From: Azadirachta indica
Lineage: Eukaryota > Streptophyta > Magnoliopsida > Sapindales > Meliaceae
DNA: 64,000 bases
Reading direction: 5' to 3'
NCBI GenBank assembly: GCA_022749755.1
Contig: CM040448.1
Span: forward strand, 11,654,481-11,718,480
Part shown: positions 11,323 to 24,300 of the stretch, piece by piece
Layout of the letters: each line of letters starts with the position of its first letter
Numbering within the stretch: position 1 is the first letter of the stretch
Program-made: the position numbers and the translations under genes
Notes under the pieces: model-generated
The model's database searches: none
What the model saw: the letters and a program-made list of their open reading frames with translations, nothing else
What the model was told of the DNA's origin: nothing

Positions 11323-14300
11323 ATAATTTTAATCTAATATTACAATCAAAATAGATAAATAAAAGTGGATAACAATTAATTATCAAATTATAAGTTAGTA
11401 AAAGCAGCCACGCGCACACACACACAGATACAAGGTGGCTTCTTTTTAATTTAATAGAAATTTGGGACCACAAACATGAAACAAGAAGAAGCTAATAAGA
11501 CAAAGAGAGAAAGGGGGAGTTACCTACGTACATATCATACATACAAGAAATAGAGACTTTAACCCACCATCCTTAATTACGTGCTTGATTTCACATCATC
11601 TATTGCTTTTTTCTTAAGTTTTTACCATCTCTTTGTAAAAATTAATAACCAAAATAATATTCTTCAAAATTTGATAACCTAAATTAATAAATAAACTTTT
11701 TATAATATTTGTTGATGTTCAGCTGTTCATTTTTAGATTTTTTTTTTTATAAAGACATTCATAGTAATGTGACTATTAAGAATGTTACTTTAAATTAAAA
11801 CTATTTAATAGTCAATTCACTTTCATATATCTAACTTTTTTAGTATAAAGATGATTATATAATGAGTAATTACCAAGATTATTTATTCATGTTAAAAATC
11901 TTTCAACGGTTACTTTTTTTATAAGATTTTGGTTAGGAAGGTAAAATCCTTCATTCATATAAATTATAATTTACATCGTTTATTTTTTAATATGATATTT
12001 TCACAAAATAGTAAGGGCATGTGTATTCATTTTATTCTTTTAATAGTTGTGGCACAACAATATCATTTAAAAATTATATCAAAAAACCAAAATTTGTGTA
12101 GAAATTATTAGAAGAATGAAATTTTAGGTGTGCGTACATACAAAAAAGGGGAGACATAGTTGATTACGATGGGGGGACAAGATCCCGAGAAGAAATAGTC
12201 CCATGAGAAATGAAGTGTAATTTTATTGTAGGGTAGGGCGTAGAATAATAGTTTGTAAAGTGATCATCAAATTTTGATATGGGACACATGCATGGTTCCT
12301 CTCTATTACACAAACTACTATCACAGCCTAATTGAATACCAGTCTTGTCTGCTTGTTCTCCCATATTTACATTCCTCTAGTCTGGTCTTTCCATTTTTAA
12401 TTTCATTTTCCATTCTTTACACCATTCGTATTGCTATCATTATTGTTATTATTATTATTGTTATATATATATATATATATATTTATATTTATACTTTAGG
12501 CTATCAACCATCCCCGAAACAAAATGTATAATTTGATTAATAATTTTGAAATTTCATACCTATATAAATTTCTTAAAAATATAATTATGATGGGACCAAA
12601 CGAGAGTCCATCCCTCGAAAGTGTTTTTCAGTTGGTTTGGTGGCACAAGTGATCATGTCAATATTCTGAAACGGGTGATGAAAGATGATTATGAGATGAG
12701 ATAAGATGAGATGGGAAGCAGAGGATCATTCATCTATGGCGCTAAGAATTGGTTAAAAGGGAAGATGGGCCCACGAGAGCAGAAGCAGAAGCAAAGCAAA
12801 GCTTTTAGCATTACAAAGACCGGTATTGAACAGAGGAAGAGGAAGGCGTGGATTATGTGTGACAGGTTGTACAATAATATTAAAGTGTGTCGGCAAATCT
12901 TCTTCTGGCCCAAAACAGCTATGCCTTATCTTGTTATGTGTCCTCCCCTTGTATTTTTATTTACGCACAATTCCAAGCGCTAGTGGACCTCCTCGCCTCC
13001 TCTCTCCTCCCTCCTCCCATTACTGGCCCCCCACTTTTTCTTTTTTTTTTTTTTTCAATTAAAAAAATTTCTCCAATATTTTTTTCTTTTTTCTTTTGTT
13101 TTTATTATAATCAAATTACTTTTATCCATAACTTCCCAATATGTTTATATCAATGAATTGTGTTGTATTTATTTTTTATTTAATTTAAAAATACAATTAA
13201 AATATTTAGTCAAAAATTATTTTTATTAAGCAGTGAATTATATATATTTCTCGAAACATGTTCTTAAATTCTTAAATAAAATTATTGCCAACGCTGAAGA
13301 TGAAAACAAAAATATGATTTCTACCTAATATTTATAAGATTCTAGAAGTATAAATTTCTTGTCAAAATAAAGTGAAAAAAAAAAAATACTAACTATTTTA
13401 TTTGGAATAATTAATCTTAAGAAAAAGGCATGAGAAAGGATTGTTAAAATCTTTGAACCAAGGATGAAATCGGAGACTTTTGAAAAGACTGACCATCTTT
13501 TTTTTTTCATCCCTTGAAAGGTTACATCCAATCGAATACAAAGAAAATTAAAAGATTTTAGTCCATCTTGTTTGGCCCACTTTAAATAGAGAAAAAAAAG
13601 GAAAGAAGATACAACGAAAATTAGAGGACAATCATGAAAATCTAATCATAAAGATATATGACAAAGAAATATCATAAATTGTTTTTGAAATTATTATTAT
13701 TATTATTAAGCTTCTAGAGATCAAATTGATTTCTTTGACTCTTTAGATCATACTTGGTAAGAAATCAATTATGAAATATCAGTTAAAGACAAGATAGAAT
13801 CAATGTGAATGTCTTCAAAGTCCAAAGCGAAATCTTTAATTGTCGTAGGAATTTTCTCTGAAGTTATAATAGCATTTCCATTGTTTCTCCATTAGTCAAA
13901 AGTGGGGTTTTTAATCCAATTTAATTAAACTAATATAATTTCTAAGAAATTACCATTATTAATCACCAATTTTTTAAAAAATGATAAAGTAATTGTTTAG
14001 TTGAAAGGAAAATAGTCCAAACCGCCAAACCTAACATAATTGTTGTTGCTAATATTTATTAATTTGAATTAAAATTACAGAAAGATAGATGCATGAATGT
14101 GATGAAGGAATGAAAATGGGTGAACATAACATAGTAATAAATAAATAAATAAATAAACAATGTGATATTATTGTTGTCCGTCTGAGGAAGGATAGGAAAC
14201 AAATCTTAAAAGGGAATCAAAAAAAGAAAAGAAAATTGGCAGCAGCTGGAGCACCACCTGCTTCCGAGATATGGTTTTGGTAAGCCCTAAGGCTACGGTA

Positions 14301-14716
14301 AGCTCCACATGATTTCAACATTTCCAAAATCCCAACCAAAAATTAAAAAGCTAAAATTGCTTTGCTTACATCACCTGTATCTTTTGAGAGGATTTTGTTG
14401 GGTCCCACTGCCTTGCCCCAAATCCCGTCCCATGCTTTCCTTTTGCTTTCATCCTAAACTTTCTAATTTTCACATTTTATTTTGTTTTTTTCTTTTTCAA
14501 CCAACTCTTTCTTTCTTGCTTGCAATTGCAATATAAAATAAATAAATTAATCAACTATAAATAAATTAAAACCCACCACCTCCTCCCTGCCATATCCTCT
14601 CTCCTTAAAATCCCCATATAGATTTGATTTGTTTATTTTATTCCATTTTAATATTGTTGCATTGCTTCCCCTGTAATTCAAAACCCAATCATCTAAGCAA
14701 ATTTTCAAGATTTGGG

Positions 14717-14752
14717 ATGAAATCTGGTCGGATTTTTGCTTTGTATTTGTAG
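14717..14752 (+). other. Upstream ORF in the response-regulator leader
   Basis: An ATG at 14717 opens an 11-codon frame ([11 protein letters not shown]) ending in TAG at 14752, 98 bases before the main start. A TATA-like CTATAAATAA sits near 14554, so the uORF would be in the mature leader if transcription starts there. It could reduce translation of the response regulator. Confidence 0.4.
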
Positions 14753-14850
14753 GGCGTGGAATTTGGTGCTTTTGGGTCTTCTTATTTCAATACAGCTCCA
14801 TCTCTTCTTTCTCTTCATTCCATTTCTATCAAAAACTCAGAGCAGGGGCA

Positions 14851-16145
14851 ATGGGTATGAGTGTTGGTATGGCTATGGCTGCAGCAGCAGCAGCAGCAGC
14901 AGCTGCAGCAGCTGAATCCCCGTTTCATGTTTTAGCAGTTGATGACAGCCTTATTGACAGGAAGCTTATTGAGAGACTCCTCAAAACCTCTTCTTATCAA
15001 GGTACTCCTCCTCCTCCTCCTCCTGTTGCTTTTCATTTCTCGGCTAATCAATTGTGAATCTTAATTGTTTATTTTGCTCTTATCTTATTTCATTGCAGTT
15101 ACTACTGTTGATTCTGGTAGTAAAGCTCTACAATTTCTGGGTTTGCAAGACGATGACCCAAATACACCTTCTGTTTCTCCAAACCATCATCAGGTTTGCT
15201 TCAAATTTTTTTCTCTTCTTTTTGTCACAGATTCCCTGTCATTCTTAATTGTTCTTTTCATTAAACTATTGTTTTTTCCTTTAATTTTCCATTGGATTGG
15301 TTAACAGGAAGTCGAAGTAGATCTTGTCATTACAGACTATTGTATGCCTGGAATGACAGGCTATGATCTGCTCAAGAAAATCAAGGTAATTATTTCATTT
15401 CTATGCTTTTCTCTTTCATAATTATATCTATATTTTTTTTTTCAATTTTCTTCGCGTTTTCCCTTTTTTTTTTTTTAATTTCAATGAGAAAAACGTTAAA
15501 ATTATTTTTCAAATTTATATACGTGCGTCACAAATCAGTACATAGTTCCGTGCAAGATTTTTGGAATATTTTGTCCCTTACTTGTACACGTAAACAAATC
15601 AAGTTCAAGATGTTCATAGATTTACTGGATTTTCTCTGATGGTGCAGGAATCTTCATCTCTAAGAAACATACCAGTAGTTATCATGTCATCTGAGAATGT
15701 CCCTTCAAGAATCAGCAGGTAAACCAAAAAAAAAGACAACATTTAACAAAATTTATTTTGCTTTTTTTTTTTTTTTTTCGTTTTTGGTTTTGGAAAAAAA
15801 AAAGATTTGAGTTTTGAGGTGAAAATAATTAATTAATGGGTATATAAATTGGAAAACAGATGTTTAGAAGAAGGAGCAGAAGAATTTTTTCTGAAGCCAG
15901 TCCGATTATCAGATTTAAATAAACTTAAACCTCGAATGATGAAAACCAAGATTAAAGATCAACCAAAAGAAGAAGATAAATCAGAAAAATCCGAGCTACA
16001 ATCACCACCACAACTGCCGCAGCAAATACAACAAGAGTCGCAGCAACAACAACCACCCAGCAATAACAAGAGAAAGGCCATGGAAGAGGGGCTTTCACCT
16101 GAAAGAACAAGACCTAGATATAACGGTATCGCTACTTTAGTCTAA
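14851..16145 (+). CDS. ARR9: Type-A two-component response regulator (ARR8/ARR9-like), 226 aa
   Basis: Five exons: 14851-15001, 15099-15193, 15308-15385, 15648-15718 and 15860-16145. They join in phase into 226 residues, close to Arabidopsis ARR8/ARR9, and the five-exon form is typical of type-A regulators. The receiver domain spans residues 25-148: acidic pair D31-D32 in [18 protein letters not shown], phospho-acceptor D92 in [15 protein letters not shown], and conserved K144 in [12 protein letters not shown]. The short tail is Lys/Gln/Pro-rich with no Myb/GARP domain, which separates type A from type B. Type-A regulators accept phosphate from AHP proteins and dampen cytokinin signalling. 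Odd feature: residues 10-21 are twelve alanines encoded by a GCA-rich repeat. The symbol refers to the closest Arabidopsis type; ARR8 is equally possible. Confidence 0.95.
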
Positions 16146-17840
16146 CCAATCATGGGAAGTTTGGATCTGGATATAATGTTTACCCAGATCAATTTATTTT
16201 CCTTTCTGTTGGAAATTAATACAAGATCATGAATAGATAGATATGTAGAGATAGAGTTGCTTCATCTATTACACGAAAAATATTCCATCCATTTTTGTGC
16301 CTTTTTTTTTTTTTTTTTTTGGTGGTTAAATTAAACTATTAAAGCGAATTAATAGTATTTCAAGATATGATCCCTAGATCTGAAAAATATAATTGAAATT
16401 GGAATTGGAATCAACCAAAGAAGTGCGAGTTTTCTGTCAATGTGATTTCACATATCTTTAATTTTTCGGATCTGCAACGTTAAACTGACATTAGTACATT
16501 ATGAGGTCATTTTGTATGAGTGGAACACCCTTTTGTTTTGTCAGAAGTTTTAATCTTTTGGAAAGTCAAAACTCATGCTTCCATTAATCAAGCACATGTA
16601 TATGCAAGTCACAATTTTGTTTTACTAATATTGACTTACAAATGTATCTTGCATAAAATTAAATAAATATTAAAATTGTGCTGAGAGAATAATCCCCTCT
16701 CTAAAAAAATTTGTTGGTACAGAAAGGGAATAAAATGAGGTAATAAGACCTTCAGATATGATGACTACGCTACTTCCAATTAGAACAACTTGGAACAGCA
16801 TGGCTTTAATTTTCTACCCAAGAAAAGTAGCAACAGAAAGTCTTCTTTGCCTGTCAAAGTTGTAGTGACTTACAAGAAGAAAATTTCCAGTAAGGCAAAA
16901 TGTGTCTCAACAGTCACCTTTTTAATACTCCACAAAATATATAGTTGTTATACATTTGTGTAATGAAACCTCACTTGTTTTTGTTAATCCACCGATTATA
17001 ATCTTAAAAATTATAATATTTTTATAAATTAACTTCATAGAATATCATAAATAATCATACCATATATTAAGATTCATAGTGTTTTCTTTTCTTTTTCCTT
17101 CAAATTTATTTTATACATAACTTTTAACAAAAGTTAAATTTTTTCTGATTATCTATACTCTAAATTTATTGAATATCACATCAAATTCAAACCTCTGTTA
17201 ACAAAATTTTTAGAAAAAACTACAAAAATTAATGTAAAATATAGAAATATTTTTTATTTAAGAGAATTAAAGTTACATTAAAAAATGTACTAGATCTGTT
17301 ATAAAATATTTTAGATTAACGTAAAAATAATTAAACTAACATATTCTTTAATCCTTTTAAAAATTGAAATAATAAAAAAACAAAATAAAGAAATGGACTG
17401 TCATTTAAAAAAGAAAAAAAATTGCGGTGGACATAGCACCATTCACCACCCGCTACTTAAAGCTTGTTTGCCCGAATTATTGTATGTAAGCCCATATGCC
17501 TTTAGTGAGCCCAATGAAACCTGACATGTATGAAGGCCCAAGATTTTAAAACCTTCGGGCTAATACCTTCTTCCCCGCTCGCTGCCAATCAATCATTAAT
17601 TATAATGTTTTGTGTTTGATGCAATGTCATTTTCTTAACAAGTCTAATTAATTGCCTTCAAATGGATTCTGAAAATATACATAAAATACTCTCTGACTCA
17701 GCTTAATGAATATTATATATACATAAATGGTTAATTAATTGTTTGTCAAAATTTAATAGAAAAATTCTGATGCCCATTGATTCCTATATATACATATGCC
17801 TTCAGTCTTCATTAGCAATAATAAGTGTAGATAATTAGCT
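16146..17840. other. Intergenic, response regulator 3' flank
   Basis: Holds the 3' UTR of the response regulator (to roughly 16.3-16.5 kb) and then AT-rich sequence. A poly-T run is at 16303-16320. No further gene or RNA is recognised. Confidence 0.5.
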
Positions 17841-18170
17841 ATGTCTACGCTAATATTTCCGAGTAGTGTTAGTGAATGGCCCTTGGGCTTAAGAGTATAA
17901 GCAGATGAGAACAACTACAATAATATTTACAGAGACTGCAGAGACAGTGATACTAATGGGGCAGTCATCAGTGATCACTTCCCAACAGCAGCATCAGCAG
18001 ATATAACCACCATGATCATGAAGAAACTCTGTCGCAATGCCAGAGAGCGTGATCGCCGGAAGAAGGTCAACTCTTTTTATACCTCTCTACGTTCCCTGCT
18101 TCCCGAGGCCGGACTTAAGGCATAATGTAATTCCTCAATTACCCCTATTCTTTTTCTTTTCATTTAATCT
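17841..18170 (+). pseudogene. Truncated subgroup Ib bHLH transcription factor relic
   Basis: One frame from ATG 17841 reads MSTLIFPSSVSEWPLGLRV, then an in-frame TAA (17898-17900), then continues to MIMKKLCRNARERDRRKKVNSFYTSLRSLLPEAGLKA and stops at 18123-18125. (The basic region is KKLCRNARERDRRKKVN; helix 1 is SFYTSLRSLLP.) These match the start and DNA-binding half of bHLH38/39/100/101 (ORG2/ORG3) proteins, which regulate iron uptake. The basic region keeps the E and R residues needed for E-box contact. Helix 2 is missing from the frame. A +1 shift just after gives DLRHNVIPQLP, resembling a decayed version of the expected segment. With an internal stop, a frameshift and no downstream exons, this is a pseudogene or gene fragment. 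A short HLH-less peptide from the ATG near 17991 is possible but unsupported. Confidence 0.75.
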
Positions 18171-18421
18171 AATTTGACGATGGTGCTTAGCTTATCAATG
18201 TTGCTTGTTGCTTGCGTTCGTATAATTTGCTTTTAAGTGTTTTTTTGGTCATTTATTCCAGTAATTAAATTTTGAAACTTATAAATACAAAGTTTAGTAA
18301 TGAATCTAATTATTGAACTAATAACTGTCAACTAAAGACACAGAAGACTCTCTTCAGTCCACTTAGTTCTTTGACTTGTAATTTTGTGTTTAGAATTAAG
18401 TAAAAAAATTTTAAATTAAGG

Positions 18422-18477
<56 letters not shown>

Positions 18478-21371
18478 AAACAATTATTTGCAATTAATAT
18501 TTTACTCAGACACCACTCACTTACATTTTTACAGTAGTTATGATTGAAGAACTACGATACACCCCCTCAATATTGAATGTACTCAAATTTTCAAGGGCTC
18601 AATTGTGTTAATTTTTTTTGTTTCTAAACAATTATACATGTATTAATGTATTTAACCTATAAAGTTATGAATTATCTTTTAAAATATGTACGAAAAAACA
18701 CTCAAATATATAAAATTAATTTACACTCAAAAGATAATAGCAGTTTTTTTTTTTGAATATTACAATTTCATAATCATTAATGTTTATATCAAGTATTTAC
18801 TGGTAGTTTAGATAAGACAATTATAACAAAAGGTAAAGTAGTAAAATCAATAGTTGGTCATGTCTCTTTTTCACACGGTGTTAAAGTTAAAATAATAATT
18901 AGAAACATATGCTTGGCAGTCCAATAATTAATTAATTAAGACTTACTATAAAATTATTTTGTCTAACTGTTAGAATTAAAATATTTAATAAATACCGACA
19001 TTTTTTGAATTATTAATAATTATGATTATCAAGACATTTATTACAACTAATAATTTTATTTCAACATTGATAGCTTAAAAATTAAAGCATAATAAACAAA
19101 TCCTAACTTTGGATAATATTTTCATGAAATTAAATTATAAAAAATAATTCACCCAATTATTATCCAGATGTGAGATGGTTTCTCCATAATTAAGAGTTCA
19201 TAATTTCTATTAATATTTCCAATTTGAATTGGTAGCTGTTTCTGTAATTAACAAATGAATACTAATCCATTTTTTAGGTCTTTGTGACTAACATTGACTT
19301 TTTTTTTAAAAGATGCGACTATTCTAATTCAATTGAACCCTGATGCTCGATTCAATATTTCAATTCCTTAATTTAATAAAAAAAAATTAGCTGATTGTGA
19401 AAGATTTAGTCATTTTTTTTTTCTTAGAGTCAACTGTTGACATATAATTCGCAAACAAATAATGAAAATAAATTGTAATTTTTTAATTAACAGTTTTTAA
19501 TGTCGGTCAAATAGTATTGATGTTACGTTGAAAATTAAATAAAAGTCAACTTCACAAAGGATATACTGTTTGTCAACGTATCAAATAAGTTTGGTATAAA
19601 TTTTAATTAGTATCAAATCTAAATGAACACAAATATGTCTGCATAAATTTTATCTTGCACAAATTCATGTTATAAAATATTATTAAATATTAAAAAAATG
19701 ATGCATGTTTGCATATGCTCTGCTTGCAAAATAATTGGTAAGGTTATATGAATTTAAGATAAAAAATTAAAGTCTTTTCAAGGGAAGTTATAAGAAATCT
19801 CATTCATGACGTGGGTATTTGACCAACCTATTGTCTTCTCTTTCTTTTTTTTGGCAAAAGGCATGCAAGAGTTTTAGGGATTCAAAAAATTCAATAGATT
19901 AAGTTAAAAAGAAAGCATTGACACATACAAAATTTCAATGTCATCAAAAGTCAAAACCAAAATTTTCATATAATAGGTATCTTTTTAGACGTATTTATAT
20001 CATTTTTTATCAAAGTTTTTTTTTCAATAAAATGAATATATTTGTTTTAATATTACACCATTATATATATAATCGATCGATACTTAAATTGAAAATCGAA
20101 AATATATCTAATAAAAAATTAAGACTTGTAACAAGTTTGACATTACTTGTAAAAATTTACGTCCAATTTAAATAATTAGTTAAGTTACTAGTGAATGACT
20201 TAATAAATATTTTTTTCCTGTACATGAATTAATTAAAAATAGTTTAATTAGTTAATAAAAAAAATTATATATGATACAATAATTTTTCACCAATTATGAG
20301 TTTATAGAATTTAAGAATGTTGTACTCCAGTTAAATTTTATCTTAATATTTTTTTTCGTTCATATAGTTAGATTGAATATTGAAGCAATGCACAGTTTAA
20401 AATTATTATAAATATATAATTCATGTGCTTTTTGTAACAGAGAGTTTATTTTTAAAAAGATTCAAATTCTAGTTACTTCTTTGAAATTGTCCGACAATAA
20501 GCAGCGAGGCTATCTGTGACTGAAATAATATTGAATTAATAATTAAATCTCAAATAATATTTTTAATATAAACTTGTCATGATTTTATTTAAAAATTCTA
20601 TTAATAATCCTCGTATTTTATAAATGATTTCTTAAATTTCTTATGTTTATGCTACCGAATACAAAACAAAATTATCTTAGCTTTTGTGGGGAACCTAAGG
20701 TGATTTTGTTCAACAACCCCCAAGACGAAGACGCAGCCGTGAGAAGCAACAATCTCAGCAAGGCCCATCCCATCAAATCTCCTTCGGCCCATGGTACAGC
20801 TAGCAAATCCAAAACGTCTCGAAGGGCCTGGGAACGATCCAGCCCAAGGGAAAATTTGATATCAAGTTGAAAAAAAATTCTCTCGGGAGTGCCTAATAAG
20901 ATGTGATTTCATGATTAAAAAATTCTTAGGTCTCTCAATTTTTTAATTATTTTGGGCACTTTTAATGGAAATCGTAGAGGGAGGCTAACATAACATCTTT
21001 TAACTTTTAAGAAATTTTATTTTATCCCTGCAGGTACCATTGACCAACAGGAATTTAGTAATATGCTTATGGCCATTATCAGCATATCCACACTATCACA
21101 ATTGAGTTGGGCCAAATTCCATCTTATTCTTTTAAATACTAAAATGTTTAGTATAATTACTTTGGTGGAAAAGTACTTCCCAAACAAATGTATTGTAATA
21201 ATTTATCATAAAGGAGAAATTATGGGTGCCTGTTCCCATTGATCATTCTTCTTCTTTACTTTTATTATGGTACTCCAAAACCACTGCCCACGTGGGTACA
21301 AAGAGAATGCAAAATGGCAATTGAAACAATGCTGTAAGCTTTTCCTTTCAATTTTATTTCAACCTTCGTTG
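18126..21371. other. AT-rich intergenic region
   Basis: Contains (CT)14 at 18425-18452 running into (TA)n to about 18477, poly-T runs, and long AT-rich sequence. Around 20640-20990 is a more GC-rich patch with a 75-codon open frame of unknown origin. Its Ser/Arg/Lys-rich composition, followed by an AATCGTAGAGGGAGGC segment, vaguely recalls a non-LTR retrotransposon ORF1/ORF2 border, but I cannot support that. Promoter sequence for the receptor-like gene is expected after 21000. Confidence 0.5.
18425..18477. repeat. Compound (CT)14-(TA)n microsatellite
   Basis: Fourteen CT units are followed by GTG and about eleven TA units. It is a perfect compound simple repeat, likely polymorphic. Confidence 0.9.
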
Positions 21372-24300
21372 ATGATGATCATGATGATAGTAATGAACCA
21401 AAGTAATTCTCTTCAACTCTTTTATGTTCTTGTTTTGCTTTTACTTTACCCAAGAGCTATCTTTGGAGAAGCTGAAATAAAATGCTTAGAGAGGGAAAGG
21501 CAAGCTCTTCTCACGTTCAAAAGAGGTTTAATACTTGAAGTTGATGATTACAGCTGCCTTTCTTCTTGGGGAAGCGAAGAAGACAGAATTGATTGTTGCA
21601 AATGGAGAGGTGTCCACTGTGTTAATCAAACGGGCCATGTACTCATGCTCAGGCTCAATTCTGTTGACTCCGATTGTTTCCTGCCATTGAGAGGTAACAT
21701 TAGCTCTTCATTGCTTAAATTGAAGCACTTGCATTATTCGGATCCGAGTCACCTCGACTTTGGGGGAAAGCAAATCCCTGAGTTCATTGGCTCTCTCACC
21801 AAATTAAGATTCCTGGATCTTTCCTCCGCAAATTTTAGTGGTACAGTTCCTTATCAGCTTGGAAACCTCACAAACTTGCAATATCTTAACATTGGAGATA
21901 ATGAAATGCGTGTCCGCAAACTTGAGTGGCTTTCTAATCTCCATAAACTGAAACATCTTAATCTGGAATCTCTCAACCTTGAAGAAGCTACTGATTGGTT
22001 GCAAGTAATCAGTGGGCTTCCTTCTCTCAGAGAGTTGCATTTAGCATCCACTATTCTTCCAACAATCAGATATCCATCTCTTTCCTTGGTAAATTCTTCT
22101 ACATATCTTGAACACATCGATCTCTCTTCCTGTGGTCTTTCTAAGTCATCGTATCAATGGCTGTTCCATCTTGGTTGCAACCTTCTTACTCTTGATCTCA
22201 GCGGCAACCAGTTACAAGGTCCCATTCCGGATTATGCATTCTCAAACATGACTTCTCTCCTGCATCTTGACCTCTCTTTTAATCAAATTACTGGAATTTC
22301 AAAGCCGTTTGGGAATTTTTCTAGTTTGAGAACATTAAATCTATACAGTAACAACCTCACCGGACACGTTCTGGACCTTTTCTTCAACTTGTCTGGTTGT
22401 GTCAAAAAGACGATGGAGAGTTTAGACTTGTCTGGGAACATGCTAAGTGGGTCATTGCCTGACATTACAGAGTTTTCATCTTTGAGAGAATTGGATATTT
22501 CCTTAAGCCAACTGGACGGTTCTTTTCCTGAAAAATTCGGACAACCTTCTCCCCCAGTCTCTTTGCTTTTGAATAGCAACCAGCTTTGGGGGTCATTACC
22601 TGATCTTTCTGTATTTCCTTTGTTGAGAAACTTAGATGTCAGCTACAATCTATTAAATGGAACAGTAAATAAAGGTCTTGGACAGCTTTCTATGCTCGAG
22701 CGCCTGGACCTGTCTTCAAATTCTTTGCAAGGTACCATCACTGAAGCTCACTTGTCAAGTCTCTCCAAATTGAAGCATCTGGCGTTTTCTGGTAACTCAC
22801 AGTTGGCTTTGGATTTCAGTCCTAACTGGTTGCCTCCTTTCCAATTAGGTCACATAAGGTTGAGAAATTGCAAACTAGGGCCTCATTTTCCAAAATGGCT
22901 TCGAAAAATCAGAAAAATTATTCTTATCTTGATATCTCTGAAGCTGGAATTTCAGATACTGTTCCCACTTGGTTCTGGGACCTCTCTCCTAATTTATATT
23001 TTTTAAATGTCTCTTACAATCAGATGAAGGGGAGAGTGTCAGATTTATCTCCGAAGTCAGCTGGATGGCCGGGAATTGATCTTAGTTCTAACAGCTTCGA
23101 AGGGTCAATGACAGCAATTTCTCCGAATGTGACTTCATTAAATCTTTCCAAAAACAACTTCTCAGGGTCAATTTCTTCCTTATGTGCGATTGCTTTTGTG
23201 CGGCTAAGCTATCTAGACCTCTCAGAGAACCAATTATCAGGAGAGATGCCTAATTATTGCAGGTTTTGGTCAAAAACAACCATTCTAAATTTGGCCAACA
23301 ATAATTTTCCTGGCAAAAATCCTAACTCAATGGACTCCCGTTGCCAAATCATTTCGTTGCATTTACAAAACAATAGTTTGACTGGAGAGTTGCCTTCGTC
23401 TCTAAAAAATTGCACACAAGTATCGGTTATTGATCTGAGAAATAAAAGAATTTCTGGGACAATACCGACATGGACAGGTGAGCTATCGATTTTGGCCATC
23501 CTGAGTATACGCTCGAATCGTATCAGTGGGAATCTGCCCCCACAATTATGTAATCTAACAAGGGTTCAAGTTGTGGACTTCTCTCAAAACAATATATCGG
23601 GGATGATACCAAAATGTCTCAATAACTTTACGGCAATGGTTCCAAAGAAGAGCTCGGATGAAATCTTCCCATTTCACATTTGTAATGCCTTTGGCTCTAA
23701 CCAGACTTTTTACTGCTGCTTCTTCGGTCGAATATCGGGACCAAGCATCGTTGGTATGGAAAGGAACAGACTCCGAGTATAAAAACATCCTGGGTCTTGT
23801 AAAGAGCATTGATCTTTCAAGCAACAAATTATTTGGGCCAATTCCTGAAGAAATTACTAGTCTTGTTGGATTAATCTCCTTGAATCTTTCAAGAAATAGT
23901 TTAACTGGACCAATTCCTCCAAAGATTGGTCGGTTAACTTTGTTGAATAAGCTTGACTTGTCACAAAATCAGCTTAATGGTAAAATTCCTGAAAGCTTTT
24001 CTCAGTCAAGTCATCTTGGTGTCTTGAACTTGTCAAATAACAACCTGTCAGGAAAAATACCATCAAGCACTCAACTACAGAGTTTTGATGCTTCTGCATA
24101 TATTGGGAATCCTGAGCTCTGTGGATTACCCCTTCCAAATAAATGTCCTGGAGAAGAACCTGCTACACCTAGTCAAGTTTCTTCCATTATTGAGCACGAA
24201 AGCGAGCACGGTAGATTCATTACTCGAGGGTTTTATGTTAGCATGCTTCTTGGCTTCATCATATGCTTTTTGGGAGTTGGTGGCACCTTACTGCTGAACA

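Larger units (their letters stand above)
5230..14850. other. Long AT-rich intergenic region (about 9.6 kb)
   Basis: No convincing gene is seen. Contents: a telomere-like CCCTAAA island (6252-6330); (TTTTA)n near 7120-7145; (TA)n at about 6929-6948; GAT-rich repeat at 8504-8530; a degenerate repeat ending in a TTTTGTC-like border (about 9030-9405); a possible hAT-type MITE (about 10977-11322); (AT)n near 12463-12482; a slightly GC-richer stretch at 12600-13040 with a 90-codon open frame that I do not recognise; (TTA)n near 13693-13708 and (AATA)n near 14138-14156. The last 300 bases carry the response-regulator promoter and leader. Most short open frames here look like chance. Confidence 0.6.

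Noticed and set aside
12711..12983. 90-codon frame in a slightly GC-richer island
   Set aside because: No recognisable domain, biased Lys/Gln content and overlapping frames on the same strand; could be a non-coding transcript but nothing supports it.
20643..20990. GC-richer patch with a 75-codon frame, possibly a non-LTR retrotransposon border
   Set aside because: Only a vague resemblance; no reverse transcriptase, endonuclease or zinc-knuckle motif could be read.
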